DNA of 64,000 nt from an uncultured Clostridia bacterium. Its GTDB lineage: Bacteria > Bacillota > Clostridia > HGM11514. The position numbers and the translations under genes are program-made. Position 1 is the first letter of the stretch. Every line of letters begins with the position of its first letter. Positions 33,295-40,577 of this stretch are shown here, piece after piece. The notes beneath the pieces were generated by a model that saw only the letters and a list, made by a program, of their open reading frames with translations, did no database searches and was not told where the DNA came from. The stretch is from the NCBI GenBank assembly GCA_934464705.1, contig CAKSKB010000019.1:1-64000 (forward strand), written 5' to 3'.

Positions 33295-34332
33295 TTAGTA
33301 TTTTGCGGCATCAAGTTTTTTAAATATTTCTTTTTTCTGCTTGTCTCGAATTTCGGCATAGATATCCATTGTGGTATGAATATCCGAGTGCCCCATTATA
33401 TATTGTAATTCTTTGACATTCAATTCCGCCTCAACTCCCAAAGTCGCAAAAGCATGACGCAGCTGGTGAGGCGTTATAAATGTACCGTTTCTTTTGTTAT
33501 ATTTTTCTATAATCGCGTCAAGCTGTCTTTTTGTGAGAGGTGTTTTTCCTTTGTCGCGCGAAAATAAATAACCTTTGAATTTGGGCATTGCTTTTTCAAG
33601 TGTTGACAAAAGCGGGACTTGGCGGTTTCCGGATTCGGTTTTGGTTTGATGTATTAACTTTGGTTTATTTCCTATCCATGAGATTTTCTTGTTAACAGTG
33701 ATTAATTTATTTTCGAAATCAAAATCTTTATCTGTCAATGCACACGCTTCCGATATTCTAAGACCGGTGTACGCAAGGAAGAAGAAAAGAAAATCATCGC
33801 CGGTACTATTTTCCTTTACAATATCAATTTCGGCTTGTGAGGGCATTTTGCGAGGGGTTTTTGTCAACCCCGAAGGTGTTGGGACATTTAATATGAAATT
33901 GTTGTTTATAAGCCCCTTTACAAATGCGAGTTTAAATACCATGTTCAATATGCTTTTTCGATTATTCACGGATTTCATGGAATATTTTTTTGTTTTTAAA
34001 ATGTTAAAGTATTTAAGAACCATTTCGGGTGTTATATCTGTTATTGGATATTCACCGAACATTTCCGTTATTTCTTTTGTAAGCGATGAATATGATTTTA
34101 TCCATGTGGTTTCTGTTACTTCTTCACGCTTCTGTCTTTCCCATTCCTCTGCAACGGCTTTGAATTTCAAGCTCTCTGTTTTCTTTTCGGTTTCCGCCGT
34201 GCTATATTCAATCATTTGACGCTCTATATCACGCTCAGCTTTGCGCTGTGTTGGCTCCATTGAATAAAAGTGTACAATTTTACCGCCTATCTTTTTTGTT
34301 TTTTCCCACCGTCCGTCCGGGCGCCTATTCAT
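33295..34332 (-). CDS. int: Tyrosine-type phage integrase
   Basis: A 345-residue tyrosine recombinase. An AP2-like arm-binding start (RRPDGRWEKTKKIGGK), a SAM-like core-binding domain, then the catalytic domain with TGLRISEAC (first Arg), HQLRHAF (HxxR), GHSDIHTT (His) and the nucleophile Tyr in MDIY. It integrates and helps excise the prophage at the adjacent tRNA gene. ATG 34332 has AAGGAG 8 bases upstream; a GTG at 34341 overlaps that site. Confidence 0.95.
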   Translation of the reverse strand: MNRRPDGRWEKTKKIGGKIVHFYSMEPTQRKAERDIERQMIEYSTAETEKKTESLKFKAVAEEWERQKREEVTETTWIKSYSSLTKEITEMFGEYPITDITPEMVLKYFNILKTKKYSMKSVNNRKSILNMVFKLAFVKGLINNNFILNVPTPSGLTKTPRKMPSQAEIDIVKENSTGDDFLFFFLAYTGLRISEACALTDKDFDFENKLITVNKKISWIGNKPKLIHQTKTESGNRQVPLLSTLEKAMPKFKGYLFSRDKGKTPLTKRQLDAIIEKYNKRNGTFITPHQLRHAFATLGVEAELNVKELQYIMGHSDIHTTMDIYAEIRDKQKKEIFKKLDAAKY

Positions 34333-34383
34333 GTGTATCACTCCTTAAAATAAACCCTGCCGATGAGGGCAGGGGATAAAATG

Positions 34384-35679
34384 TTATTTTGAACTTGCAA
34401 TTCTTAGACTTTCTCTATACTGTGCTGCCTCGGCCACTTTTGTAAATGTTACGGTTGCATTATACTCACTTTTAACAACTTTTTCAATTTCATCAAGTGA
34501 AACTTTAAAAAATTCTTTTCTCGGATTTACTTTATTGACTTGACAGTCTCTGAATTTAGTGTGTAATGTATTTTCAAGTGCCGGTGCATCTTCGCTGAAT
34601 ATCATAGCATGAACATCAAACTCAAAGGGAACAGAAGCGTCTCCGAGTTCTTTAACTCTATCCATCGGTTCTAATCGTCGGGTCATTCCTATTTTGTAGA
34701 CATCATCACCGAAAGAACCGATATTTGAAATTATGTATACAAAACCAGCTCGGGTATTTTTTTCTCTATCCAATACATTTTCTTTATCTTTTTCGACCGC
34801 TTTTAGTCTTTCTTCCAAATCTTTTATTTTGTCTATATATAATTGTTTTTCAATGTCATCAGCTTTTTGCATATATGACATTAACTTTGAAATTTCATTT
34901 TTGAACTGTTTTTCTTCTTTTTCAATTTTAGCTTTTTCTTTTTCGATTTCTCTTCTTACTTTTTCCTCTTCTAACATTTGCTCACGAATGGCCTTTTGTT
35001 CTTCTCGTTCTTCTTCTTTCTTTTTTAATGCCGCATAAACTAAAGTTAATTCTTCGAGTTTGTATTCAAGTGCTTCGGGTTCCAATTGTACCTCATCAGT
35101 TGAAAAAATAGTATTTATTTTTTTAAATGCACGCCGAATTTTTCCTCTTGCAGTATCTGCATTCTTTAATGTAAGATTGTCAATGATATTTTTACATTCT
35201 GCTTCAAAACAAAGGAGAATTTGTTTGATATTATTTTTGTTTGTTTTATCTCTTTCGGAATAGACATAACTAATTAAATCAAGATCTTTAACTTTTTCAT
35301 CATATTCGTTTCTTAACATGACAAGTTTATTTTTACATTCTTCGGAAGTTATATTGTCATAATCACTAATGTTAATTGTTTTAATGAGAACATTACCTGT
35401 TAATTCCCGTAATTCTTTTTCTAATTCTTTGATTTGATTTTCTATATCGGTTTTTTCTTTGACGGAATCACTTAAATTTTCTAATTCTTCATTGAGTTTA
35501 TCGTATTCTTCATTTAATTCTTTATATCGGGATTTCAGTGCTTTGTTTTCTTCTTCGTATTCGGCAAGTTTATTACTTTGAACTGACATGGCAGAATCCA
35601 ACTCAGAACTTTTATTGTAAAAATACCCTACAAATACTACAGCCATAATTAAAAATAAAATAAGTGCAAACAAATTCAT
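34384..35679 (-). CDS. Membrane-anchored coiled-coil protein with T5orf172 GIY-YIG domain
   Basis: A 431-residue protein: one membrane helix at residues 4-21, long coiled coils (about 25-100 and 200-300), a DUF4041-like middle, and a T5orf172/MUG113-type GIY-YIG domain at about 310-400 (GFVYIISNIG, then YKIGMTRR). GIY-YIG domains cut DNA. Related DUF4041 proteins occur in phage lysogeny regions, and a role against competing phages is plausible but not shown. The AAGGAGG site is only 2 bases from ATG 35679; the TTG two codons later has normal spacing. It sits between integrase and ImmA, facing the integrase. Confidence 0.8.
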   Translation of the reverse strand: MNLFALILFLIMAVVFVGYFYNKSSELDSAMSVQSNKLAEYEEENKALKSRYKELNEEYDKLNEELENLSDSVKEKTDIENQIKELEKELRELTGNVLIKTINISDYDNITSEECKNKLVMLRNEYDEKVKDLDLISYVYSERDKTNKNNIKQILLCFEAECKNIIDNLTLKNADTARGKIRRAFKKINTIFSTDEVQLEPEALEYKLEELTLVYAALKKKEEEREEQKAIREQMLEEEKVRREIEKEKAKIEKEEKQFKNEISKLMSYMQKADDIEKQLYIDKIKDLEERLKAVEKDKENVLDREKNTRAGFVYIISNIGSFGDDVYKIGMTRRLEPMDRVKELGDASVPFEFDVHAMIFSEDAPALENTLHTKFRDCQVNKVNPRKEFFKVSLDEIEKVVKSEYNATVTFTKVAEAAQYRESLRIASSK

Positions 35680-35760
35680 TTCCTCCTTAGTTAAATTACC
35701 AAAACTTACTTGTAGAAATTAAAACACATCACCTTTATAATTTAAATTGAGGTGATACAT

Positions 35761-36366
35761 ATGGATTACAAAAAATATCAAAAATCCAGAGATTTATCGT
35801 GGAGTATTTTAATTAGACACGGAATTGCGCAGTTGCCGGTGAAGGTCAGCGACATCTGCAGGGCAAACCAAATCAAAGTGACAAGCTACAAAAGCGGGTA
35901 TGAGTTTATTAAGGACTGCGGTTTGGTTCATAACACTGTCAACAGTGACGGTTTTACATTTGGCAAGATGATTTTTTACAATGAGCAATGCGGCATAGCC
36001 CGTCAGCGCTTTACTATTGCTCATGAACTCGGGCATATCTTATTACATAACGGGCAAGGTATCTATAACCGCGAGCCGTCCGAAAAGGATATTCCGATTG
36101 AAGCCGAAGCAAATGTCTTTGCGAGCCGCCTGCTTGCCCCGGCTTGTGTTTTGTGGGGGCTTGGCGTCACTTCCGCAAAGCAGATTTCGGAAATATGTAA
36201 TATAAGCATGCAATCAGCCGAATTTCGCTTTAAGCGCCTTTCAGAGCTTTATGAAAGAGAAAAGCGTTTTATCCAAAAATATAACAAAAGCTGCTTCCTG
36301 ATGTCGCCGCTTGAAAGGGCGGTTTATAATCAGTTTTCCGATTTTATTAATAAAAACAAGCTATAA
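35761..36366 (+). CDS. ImmA/IrrE-family metallopeptidase
   Basis: A 201-residue protein with the zinc protease motif HELGHILLH near residue 85, preceded by RQRFTIA, and a downstream EAEANVFASRLLAP helix supplying the third ligand. ImmA proteases cleave the phage or element repressor to trigger induction. ATG 35761 has GAGGTGAT at 35749-35755; the GTG at 35752 overlaps it. Unusually, it is convergent with the repressor gene and overlaps its 3' end by six bases, rather than forming an operon with it. Confidence 0.9.
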   Translation: MDYKKYQKSRDLSWSILIRHGIAQLPVKVSDICRANQIKVTSYKSGYEFIKDCGLVHNTVNSDGFTFGKMIFYNEQCGIARQRFTIAHELGHILLHNGQGIYNREPSEKDIPIEAEANVFASRLLAPACVLWGLGVTSAKQISEICNISMQSAEFRFKRLSELYEREKRFIQKYNKSCFLMSPLERAVYNQFSDFINKNKL

Positions 36367-36714
36367 ATCGGGATAATCTTCATCGGTGAGGGACGAAATG
36401 AACTTTTCAAGATATTTCATTTGTTCCTCGCTGAATTTTTTGCGTATAATTTCTCCATTACGGTTAAAGATTACAACACTGTTGTCAGAATTATTTTCGA
36501 GAATTACCTCTTTGGTAGCATGACTATTATCTAATAGGTAGTCAATCGTTACTCCGAAAAAATTTGCGATTTCTTCTGTGGTCGAAAAATTCGGTTCTCT
36601 TTTTTGACTTTCCCACATACCGACTGTAGATTGTGATACACCTAATTTATTAGCAAGCGCTTTTTGCGAGAGCCCTTTGCTTTCCCTTAATTCTTTGAGC
36701 CGCAATGCGAACAT
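36361..36714 (-). CDS. XRE-family repressor of the lysogeny switch
   Basis: A 117-residue cI-like protein. Helix-turn-helix at about residues 6-60 (LRLKELRESKGLSQKALANK) and a short C-terminal domain for oligomerisation. It should bind the three ATCAC-n5-GTG sites between 36739 and 36838 and hold the lytic promoter off. Its own promoter (TTGACA at 36758-36763 and TATTTT at 36735-36740, minus strand) contains one of them, so it is likely self-regulated. ImmA is the expected antagonist. Confidence 0.9.
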   Translation of the reverse strand: MFALRLKELRESKGLSQKALANKLGVSQSTVGMWESQKREPNFSTTEEIANFFGVTIDYLLDNSHATKEVILENNSDNSVVIFNRNGEIIRKKFSEEQMKYLEKFISSLTDEDYPDL

Positions 36715-36734
36715 TAAACCACCTCTATATAATT

Positions 36735-36838
36735 AAAATATCACTAATTGTGTAAAATGTCAATATTTTTTCAAAAAAAATCACATTTAGTGTTGACAAA
36801 GTGGTGAATGTGTGATATAATAATCACATAAAGTGATT
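36735..36838. promoter_or_regulatory. Lysogeny switch: divergent promoters and three operators
   Basis: Plus-strand lytic promoter TTGACA (36793-36798) and TATAAT (36816-36821), spacing 17. Minus-strand repressor promoter TTGACA (36758-36763) and TATTTT (36735-36740), spacing 17. Operator-like sites: O1 around 36740-36752 (ATCAC-TAATT-GTG), O2 36779-36794 (AATCAC-ATTTA-GTGTT), O3 36822-36838 (AATCAC-ATAAA-GTGATT, perfect). Their centres are about 40-43 bases apart. Confidence 0.75.
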
Positions 36839-36851
36839 GGAGGTGAAATCA

Positions 36852-36968
36852 ATGAGCAAGAAAAAGAAAAGAGGTAATCAGAATTTTACCACCAAAGCCA
36901 TTCTGATTACCGCAATTCTAAATCTCATCAAAGCGTTAATCGAGTTGATTAACAAATTGATTGAGTAG
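36852..36968 (+). CDS. 38-residue micro-protein with hydrophobic amphipathic helix
   Basis: First gene of the lytic transcript, after a perfect GGAGGTGA site (36839-36846). A basic start (SKKKKRG) is followed by an Ile/Leu-rich helix of about 24 residues ending LINKLIE. It is not recognised. Its size and shape resemble small membrane-active peptides of Firmicutes toxin systems or phage membrane regulators. A stable hairpin (36973-36991) follows the stop. Confidence 0.7.
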   Translation: MSKKKKRGNQNFTTKAILITAILNLIKALIELINKLIE

Positions 36969-36972
36969 GGTC

Positions 36973-36991
36973 AGGGGGAGCAATTCCCCCT
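36973..36991 (+). other. GC-rich hairpin without T-run
   Basis: AGGGGG (36973-36978) and CCCCCT (36986-36991), extended by one A-T pair. It may pause or attenuate early transcription, or protect the upstream micro-protein mRNA. Confidence 0.5.
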
Positions 36992-37050
36992 AACTAATAA
37001 TACAACATTTCTTGCTTATTGTCAATATAAATTTTTGGAAAGGGGAAAGT

Positions 37051-37131
37051 ATGTTAGATATTGTTTTGAAAATCATCGAAATCGTTGTATGGTTATCTTT
37101 AGTAATTGTTATATGGAAAGGGATGAAATGA
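37051..37131 (+). CDS. 26-residue single-helix membrane peptide
   Basis: MLDIVLKIIEIVVWLSLVIV begins the peptide, almost entirely a membrane helix, ending KGMK. GGAAAGGGGAAAG lies just upstream. Its stop overlaps the start of the next XRE gene (ATGATGA), which argues for translational coupling. Confidence 0.6.
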   Translation: MLDIVLKIIEIVVWLSLVIVIWKGMK

Positions 37132-37334
37132 TGAGAAAATGGCTTAAAAAGTTGCGTATTCAAAAAGGATGGACACAGCAGGAAGTTGCTGAGGCACTTC
37201 AAATTGCGACTACCTATTACAACATGATTGAATGTGGAAAGCGTCAAGCAAAAATGACAATCGACATGGCACAGAAAATTGCAACTGTATTTGATGTGCC
37301 GTTAGAAACCATCTTACAATACGAAACATTTTGA
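37131..37334 (+). CDS. Small XRE-family regulator
   Basis: A 67-residue helix-turn-helix protein (LRIQKGWTQQEVAEALQI, then TYYNMIECGKRQ). Consistent with a Cro-like early regulator that acts on the switch operators or on early genes. ATG 37131 or the preceding ATG 37128 both fit the AAAGGG site (37117-37122). Confidence 0.8.
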   Translation: MRKWLKKLRIQKGWTQQEVAEALQIATTYYNMIECGKRQAKMTIDMAQKIATVFDVPLETILQYETF

Positions 37335-37352
37335 GGAAGGAGTTGAGAAGTT

Positions 37353-37547
37353 ATGAAATATATAAGCGAAAGGATAACAAATATCGGTGATTTAGAACAG
37401 ATTATCGAAAAATGCTCGGCGATATCTAAAATACTTGAAACAGAATTGCCGAACAATGAAAGAATTAAAGCAATATCCACATTGCTTCAAGCAGCTGCCG
37501 ATTTTGAATTTCATATCGAAAGCAGAAAAATTAATTATTGCGAATAG
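37353..37547 (+). CDS. Small phage protein of unknown function
   Basis: 64 residues, predicted mostly helical, no family recognised. GGAAGGAG at 37336-37343. The leader GGAAGGAGTTGAGA also precedes the micro-gene at 37926, suggesting a reused translation-start cassette. Its last 13 bases overlap the end of the opposing gene. Confidence 0.6.
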   Translation: MKYISERITNIGDLEQIIEKCSAISKILETELPNNERIKAISTLLQAAADFEFHIESRKINYCE

Positions 37548-37810
37548 CCGTCTTTTGTAATATCAATTTGTGGTTTAAACTGAATATTGCTTAAACATTC
37601 GTTTTTGCATTTGCAAAAAAGATACAACGAATATTCTTTATTTCGTTTATCCGGAGGAAGTTTCAAGTTTGTTATAATAGGACCACATGAAGCGTATTTT
37701 GCGATATAAGGATTCTCACTATCAAAAAATCGATATTTAGCGGTTATAGTGAGAGAAATGTTCCACATAGGGCAAATATGTTGTTTTTTAACAGTTGTAT
37801 AATATATCAT
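37535..37810 (-). CDS. Minus-strand Cys-containing protein with its own promoter
   Basis: 91 residues with Cys at HICPMW, ASCGP and a CKCKNEC cluster, possibly a metal-binding knuckle. No family is recognised. AGAAGTG lies upstream of ATG 37810. A clean minus-strand promoter lies behind it: TTGATT (37869-37874) and TATAAT (37846-37851), spacing 17. Transcription against the early operon, with an independent promoter, suggests expression in the lysogen. Confidence 0.6.
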   Translation of the reverse strand: MIYYTTVKKQHICPMWNISLTITAKYRFFDSENPYIAKYASCGPIITNLKLPPDKRNKEYSLYLFCKCKNECLSNIQFKPQIDITKDGYSQ

Positions 37811-37845
37811 TTATATGACACTTCTTTCTAAATTATTACAGAATG

Positions 37846-37874
37846 ATTATAACATATATTCAGCAACAAATCAA
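37846..37874 (-). promoter_or_regulatory. Minus-strand promoter
   Basis: TTGATT and TATAAT separated by 17 bases, read on the minus strand, about 35 bases before ATG 37810. Confidence 0.7.
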
Positions 37875-37925
37875 GGAAAAATTAAAGAAAGGCATCAAAA
37901 GCACGGATAGGAAGGAGTTGAGAGA

Positions 37926-38027
37926 ATGAAAAAAAGAATAACAACAATTTTTATTGGGATTGCCGCTGTGTGTGGTATGTTGAATGTTATTATCTTAATG
38001 TTAAAGTCAATATTATTCCGAGAATAG
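37926..38027 (+). CDS. 33-residue membrane peptide
   Basis: Basic start KKRITT followed by one hydrophobic helix with a Cys, ending LFRE. GGAAGGAG is 10 bases upstream. No family recognised. Confidence 0.6.
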   Translation: MKKRITTIFIGIAAVCGMLNVIILMLKSILFRE

Positions 38028-38056
38028 ATGATACGGCAGCAAGGAGGCTCGCAAGA

Positions 38057-38140
38057 ATGAATTACATCAAGCTAAATCCATTGTCGGTAATTGCATTTAT
38101 TTTATCGCTTATTGCTTTAATAATGCAATTAACGAGATAA
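38057..38140 (+). CDS. 27-residue membrane peptide
   Basis: MNYIKLNPLSVIAFILSLIA begins a peptide that is mainly one membrane helix. AAGGAGG at 38041-38047 lies 9 bases before the ATG. No family recognised. Confidence 0.55.
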   Translation: MNYIKLNPLSVIAFILSLIALIMQLTR

Positions 38141-38177
38141 TGATGGTGCTTATAGCACATACGGCAGAAAAACACAA

Positions 38178-38402
38178 GTGAAAGGAGTTGAAAACAACAT
38201 AAAATTTATTAAAAAACTCATGAATGAAATCAAATGGCAATGGTGGTACAGAGGCTCTATAGTCTTGTATATTTTGCTCTATATCGTTTTATGCATAATA
38301 AATGCAATTATCATAGGTGTAACAATCGGAGTAATAATTCGGGGAGAAAGCTTTTGGGAAGTTCTCAGCCTGTTATTAAAACGGTTACATATGCCACTAT
38401 AG
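38178..38402 (+). CDS. Small membrane protein, start uncertain
   Basis: Up to 74 residues with a long hydrophobic helix (IVLYILLYIVLCIINAIIIG). The AAAGGAG site at 38181-38187 has no ATG at normal distance: GTG 38178 precedes it and ATG 38220 is far. ATA 38199 would fit the spacing as a rare start. The 3' end overlaps the opposing gene by 38 bases. Confidence 0.5.
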   Translation: MKGVENNIKFIKKLMNEIKWQWWYRGSIVLYILLYIVLCIINAIIIGVTIGVIIRGESFWEVLSLLLKRLHMPL

Positions 38403-38718
38403 CCGAAACGATAATATCGCATATTTTGGATAAAAGAAAATTCTTGACAAAATTAATTCTTGAAATCCGTTTGTACTGAAAATATGCATATCCTTTGTAC
38501 TTGAGAACTATTTTCAGGCTATCGAAATCTGAATTGCTATATGCAAGTGTAGAAATATAGTCGTTGTCAAACAAAAATTGACAAACGGAATTTAAAAAAG
38601 AATTGCTCATTTTAGGAAAGATAAAATCATGGTGAGATATGTCGATTTCCCTCATTGGGTCATTGCCACATTTCTTAATGATAACTCTCAAGATTTTTTC
38701 TGATGTTTTATCCAACAT
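38365..38718 (-). CDS. Minus-strand winged-helix-like protein with C-terminal membrane helix
   Basis: 117 residues. The first 80 look like a small winged-helix domain (EKILRVIIKKCG, then SVCQFLFDNDYI and YKGYAYF), and the last 20 form a membrane helix. Similar layouts occur in plasmid and phage genes of unknown role. GGGTGAT precedes ATG 38718. Promoter behind it: TTGCAA (38759-38764) and TAAAAT (38736-38741), spacing 17. A membrane-tethered regulator or exclusion protein expressed in the lysogen is possible. Confidence 0.7.
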   Translation of the reverse strand: MLDKTSEKILRVIIKKCGNDPMREIDISHHDFIFPKMSNSFLNSVCQFLFDNDYISTLAYSNSDFDSLKIVLKYKGYAYFQYKRISRINFVKNFLLSKICDIIVSAIVAYVTVLITG

Positions 38719-38735
38719 AATATCACCCAGACAAC

Positions 38736-38764
38736 ATTTTAACACAAAATATTTATTTTTGCAA
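38736..38764 (-). promoter_or_regulatory. Minus-strand promoter
   Basis: TTGCAA and TAAAAT 17 bases apart on the minus strand. Confidence 0.65.
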
Positions 38765-38794
38765 TATGAAAATTAAAAAAAGGAGGTGAGGACG

Positions 38795-38977
38795 ATGAAC
38801 AGTAAAAAGAACGAGACCGTATTGCGAGTACAGTCCCAAGCAGAGCCATTCCAAATTTCGGAAGAGTATTATATAAGGCTTCCGTATACTATGGAATATG
38901 TAAAAATTAAAAGGCCGATGCGACAAAAAAATTCCAGACGCTTTCAAAAACTTCGAGAACTTCTCGGTCATATTTAG
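38795..38977 (+). CDS. Small basic phage protein
   Basis: 60 residues, Arg/Lys-rich C-terminus (RPMRQKNSRRFQKLRELLG), no family recognised. AGGAGGTGAG (38781-38790) makes translation likely. Its last 71 bases overlap the 3' end of the opposing YozE-like gene, so the C-terminus may be recently shaped. Confidence 0.55.
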   Translation: MNSKKNETVLRVQSQAEPFQISEEYYIRLPYTMEYVKIKRPMRQKNSRRFQKLRELLGHI

Positions 38978-39128
38978 CCTTAACGCAAACATAACCATAA
39001 AGAGCATTATAGTCATTTGAAGCCGGAAAATCTTTAGAGCACGCTATGTCTTTTGCCAAGTCGCCAATCGGCAAATCGACATTTTCAAAGTTTTTTATCC
39101 AATCTTTGAAAAGATAGCTATTATCCAT
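38907..39128 (-). CDS. YozE-like small protein with its own promoter
   Basis: 73 residues resembling the YozE (SAM-like fold) family: FKDWIKNF at the start, FPASNDYNALYGYV in the middle, EVFESVWNFF at the end. Family function is unknown. GAGGTGA precedes ATG 39128. A minus-strand promoter follows upstream: TTGCAT (39177-39182) and TATAAT (39154-39159), spacing 17. Confidence 0.75.
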   Translation of the reverse strand: MDNSYLFKDWIKNFENVDLPIGDLAKDIACSKDFPASNDYNALYGYVCVKAKYDREVLEVFESVWNFFVASAF

Positions 39129-39153
39129 TGTTTTTCACCTCGCTTTCAATATG

Positions 39154-39182
39154 ATTATACTACAAAAACCATTATTATGCAA
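39154..39182 (-). promoter_or_regulatory. Minus-strand promoter of the YozE-like gene
   Basis: TTGCAT and TATAAT, 17 bases apart on the minus strand. The plus-strand gene at 39202 starts just beyond it. Confidence 0.7.
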
Positions 39183-39201
39183 TAGAAAGGAAGAAATAAA
39201 A

Positions 39202-39399
39202 ATGCCGAGAGAAAAAGAATTATTCAGGGACAACCTTGCGAGGCTTGACGCTGCGTTTCCCGAAAAGGAGATACTTTTTATTACTGATTTGAAAAAGTAT
39301 TTCGGAGTAAAAGACCCGAGGACGGTAAGGAGACTGCTCAAAATGCCCAGAAATGAAAAGTCGCTTACCAAATGCCAGCTTGCAAGCAGGCTGTCTTAA
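39202..39399 (+). CDS. Small DNA-binding-like protein (excisionase-type)
   Basis: 65 residues. LFITDLKKYFGVKDPRTVRR resembles a winged helix-turn-helix of excisionase or phage regulatory proteins. GAAAGGAAG lies upstream. A role in excision or early regulation is inference from fold and position. Confidence 0.6.
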   Translation: MPREKELFRDNLARLDAAFPEKEILFITDLKKYFGVKDPRTVRRLLKMPRNEKSLTKCQLASRLS

Positions 39400-39421
39400 A
39401 AAATTAAAGGAGAAATTAAAA

Positions 39422-39661
39422 ATGACTAAATTATATCAAAAAGATAACAAACTTTATATTGATGTGCCGCAAAAAAAGCCATCAAAATATCATACAATTA
39501 ATGCTACGGAAGAAACAATATCAATTCTTAGAGAATTAAAAAAAGAGACAAACCTTACATTTAATGAGTTATTACAAATAATGCTGAATTTTGCTTATGA
39601 AAACATTGTAATTAAATCTACAGGTAAGAATTTAAAAACAAGCAGAAAGGAGGATTTTTAA
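39422..39661 (+). CDS. Small phage protein, possible ribbon-helix-helix
   Basis: 79 residues. The segment KYHTINATEETISILRELKK with TNLTFNELLQIMLNFAYENI resembles a ribbon-helix-helix DNA-binding fold. AAAGGAG precedes ATG 39422. The role is unknown. Confidence 0.6.
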   Translation: MTKLYQKDNKLYIDVPQKKPSKYHTINATEETISILRELKKETNLTFNELLQIMLNFAYENIVIKSTGKNLKTSRKEDF

Positions 39662-39662
39662 T

Positions 39663-39995
39663 ATGAGCAAAACAATCAACGAGTTCAAAACTGCATATGC
39701 CGATTTCCAAAGCAAAACGCAGGCGCAGAATGTAATTATTGAAAGCCTCGAATTAAAAAACAGAAGGCTTGAAGGCGAAAAGTATAAGCTTGAGTGTCAA
39801 CTCGAAAATAAGAAAACACTTTTAACACTTTACGAAAAGGACGTAGAAGCAGCTCGAAAAATGCTTGAGCGCGAAAAAGAAAAATACGGCGAGTGGAAGC
39901 TTGATTACCGCTTGAAATGGAAATGGGGCATATGCGCAGTGGGTATGATTATTCTGTTTCTGGAGATTAAACAGCTGTTGATGTTCATGGGATAA
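39663..39995 (+). CDS. Coiled-coil protein with C-terminal membrane helix
   Basis: 110 residues: a heptad-rich coiled coil (about 10-75) then a membrane helix (WGICAVGMIILFLEI). Not recognised. A membrane-anchored rod could tether replication or exclude superinfection; this is speculation. A small hairpin (GCCCT / AGGGC, 40004-40017) follows. Confidence 0.65.
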   Translation: MSKTINEFKTAYADFQSKTQAQNVIIESLELKNRRLEGEKYKLECQLENKKTLLTLYEKDVEAARKMLEREKEKYGEWKLDYRLKWKWGICAVGMIILFLEIKQLLMFMG

Positions 39996-40078
39996 AAAAA
40001 GAAGCCCTAAAAAGGGCACAATCACTATTAATATTTTAACACCAAAATTGAATTTTGTCAAGTAAAAGGAGAAAAAAT

Positions 40079-40567
40079 ATGGCTACACTTTATGAAATAA
40101 ATCAATCAATACTGGATTGTATCGACATGGAAACGGGTGAAATTATAGATTTTGAAAAGCTTTCCGAGCTCCAAATCGAGCGTTCTGAAAAAATAGAAAA
40201 AGTCGCCCTTTGGTATAAAAATTTAATTTCGGATGCAGAAGCTTACAAAAAAGAAAAAGACACCTTTGCCGAACGAGAAAAATCCGCCAAAAATAAAGCC
40301 GAAAGCCTTAAGAAATGGCTTGCGTTCGCCCTTGATGGCGAAAAAATGACAACCGACCGAGTTGCTATCAGCTTTAGACGTTCGGAGGCTGTTGAGGTTG
40401 AGGATGAGGCAGCATTTATTGATTTTGCGCAAAAAAGCGGAAGAGATGATTTGCTTACATACAAAGCCCCATCGCTCAACAAAATCGAAATCAAAAAAGC
40501 GCTCAAAGCCGGAGAAATTATATCCGGTACAGAACTCAAAGAAAAACAAAATATTAGCATAAAGTGA
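40079..40567 (+). CDS. Siphovirus Gp157-family protein
   Basis: 162 residues matching Gp157: LYEINQSILDCIDMETGEI at the start, a long helical middle, and MTTDRVAISFRRSEAVEVED toward the end. Gp157 proteins sit at the front of phage replication or recombination cassettes; a role in phage interference resistance has been suggested for the first member. ATG 40079 follows AAAAGGAG. The AAA ATPase gene follows by 10 bases. Confidence 0.88.
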   Translation: MATLYEINQSILDCIDMETGEIIDFEKLSELQIERSEKIEKVALWYKNLISDAEAYKKEKDTFAEREKSAKNKAESLKKWLAFALDGEKMTTDRVAISFRRSEAVEVEDEAAFIDFAQKSGRDDLLTYKAPSLNKIEIKKALKAGEIISGTELKEKQNISIK

Positions 40568-40577
40568 GGTGTGATTT

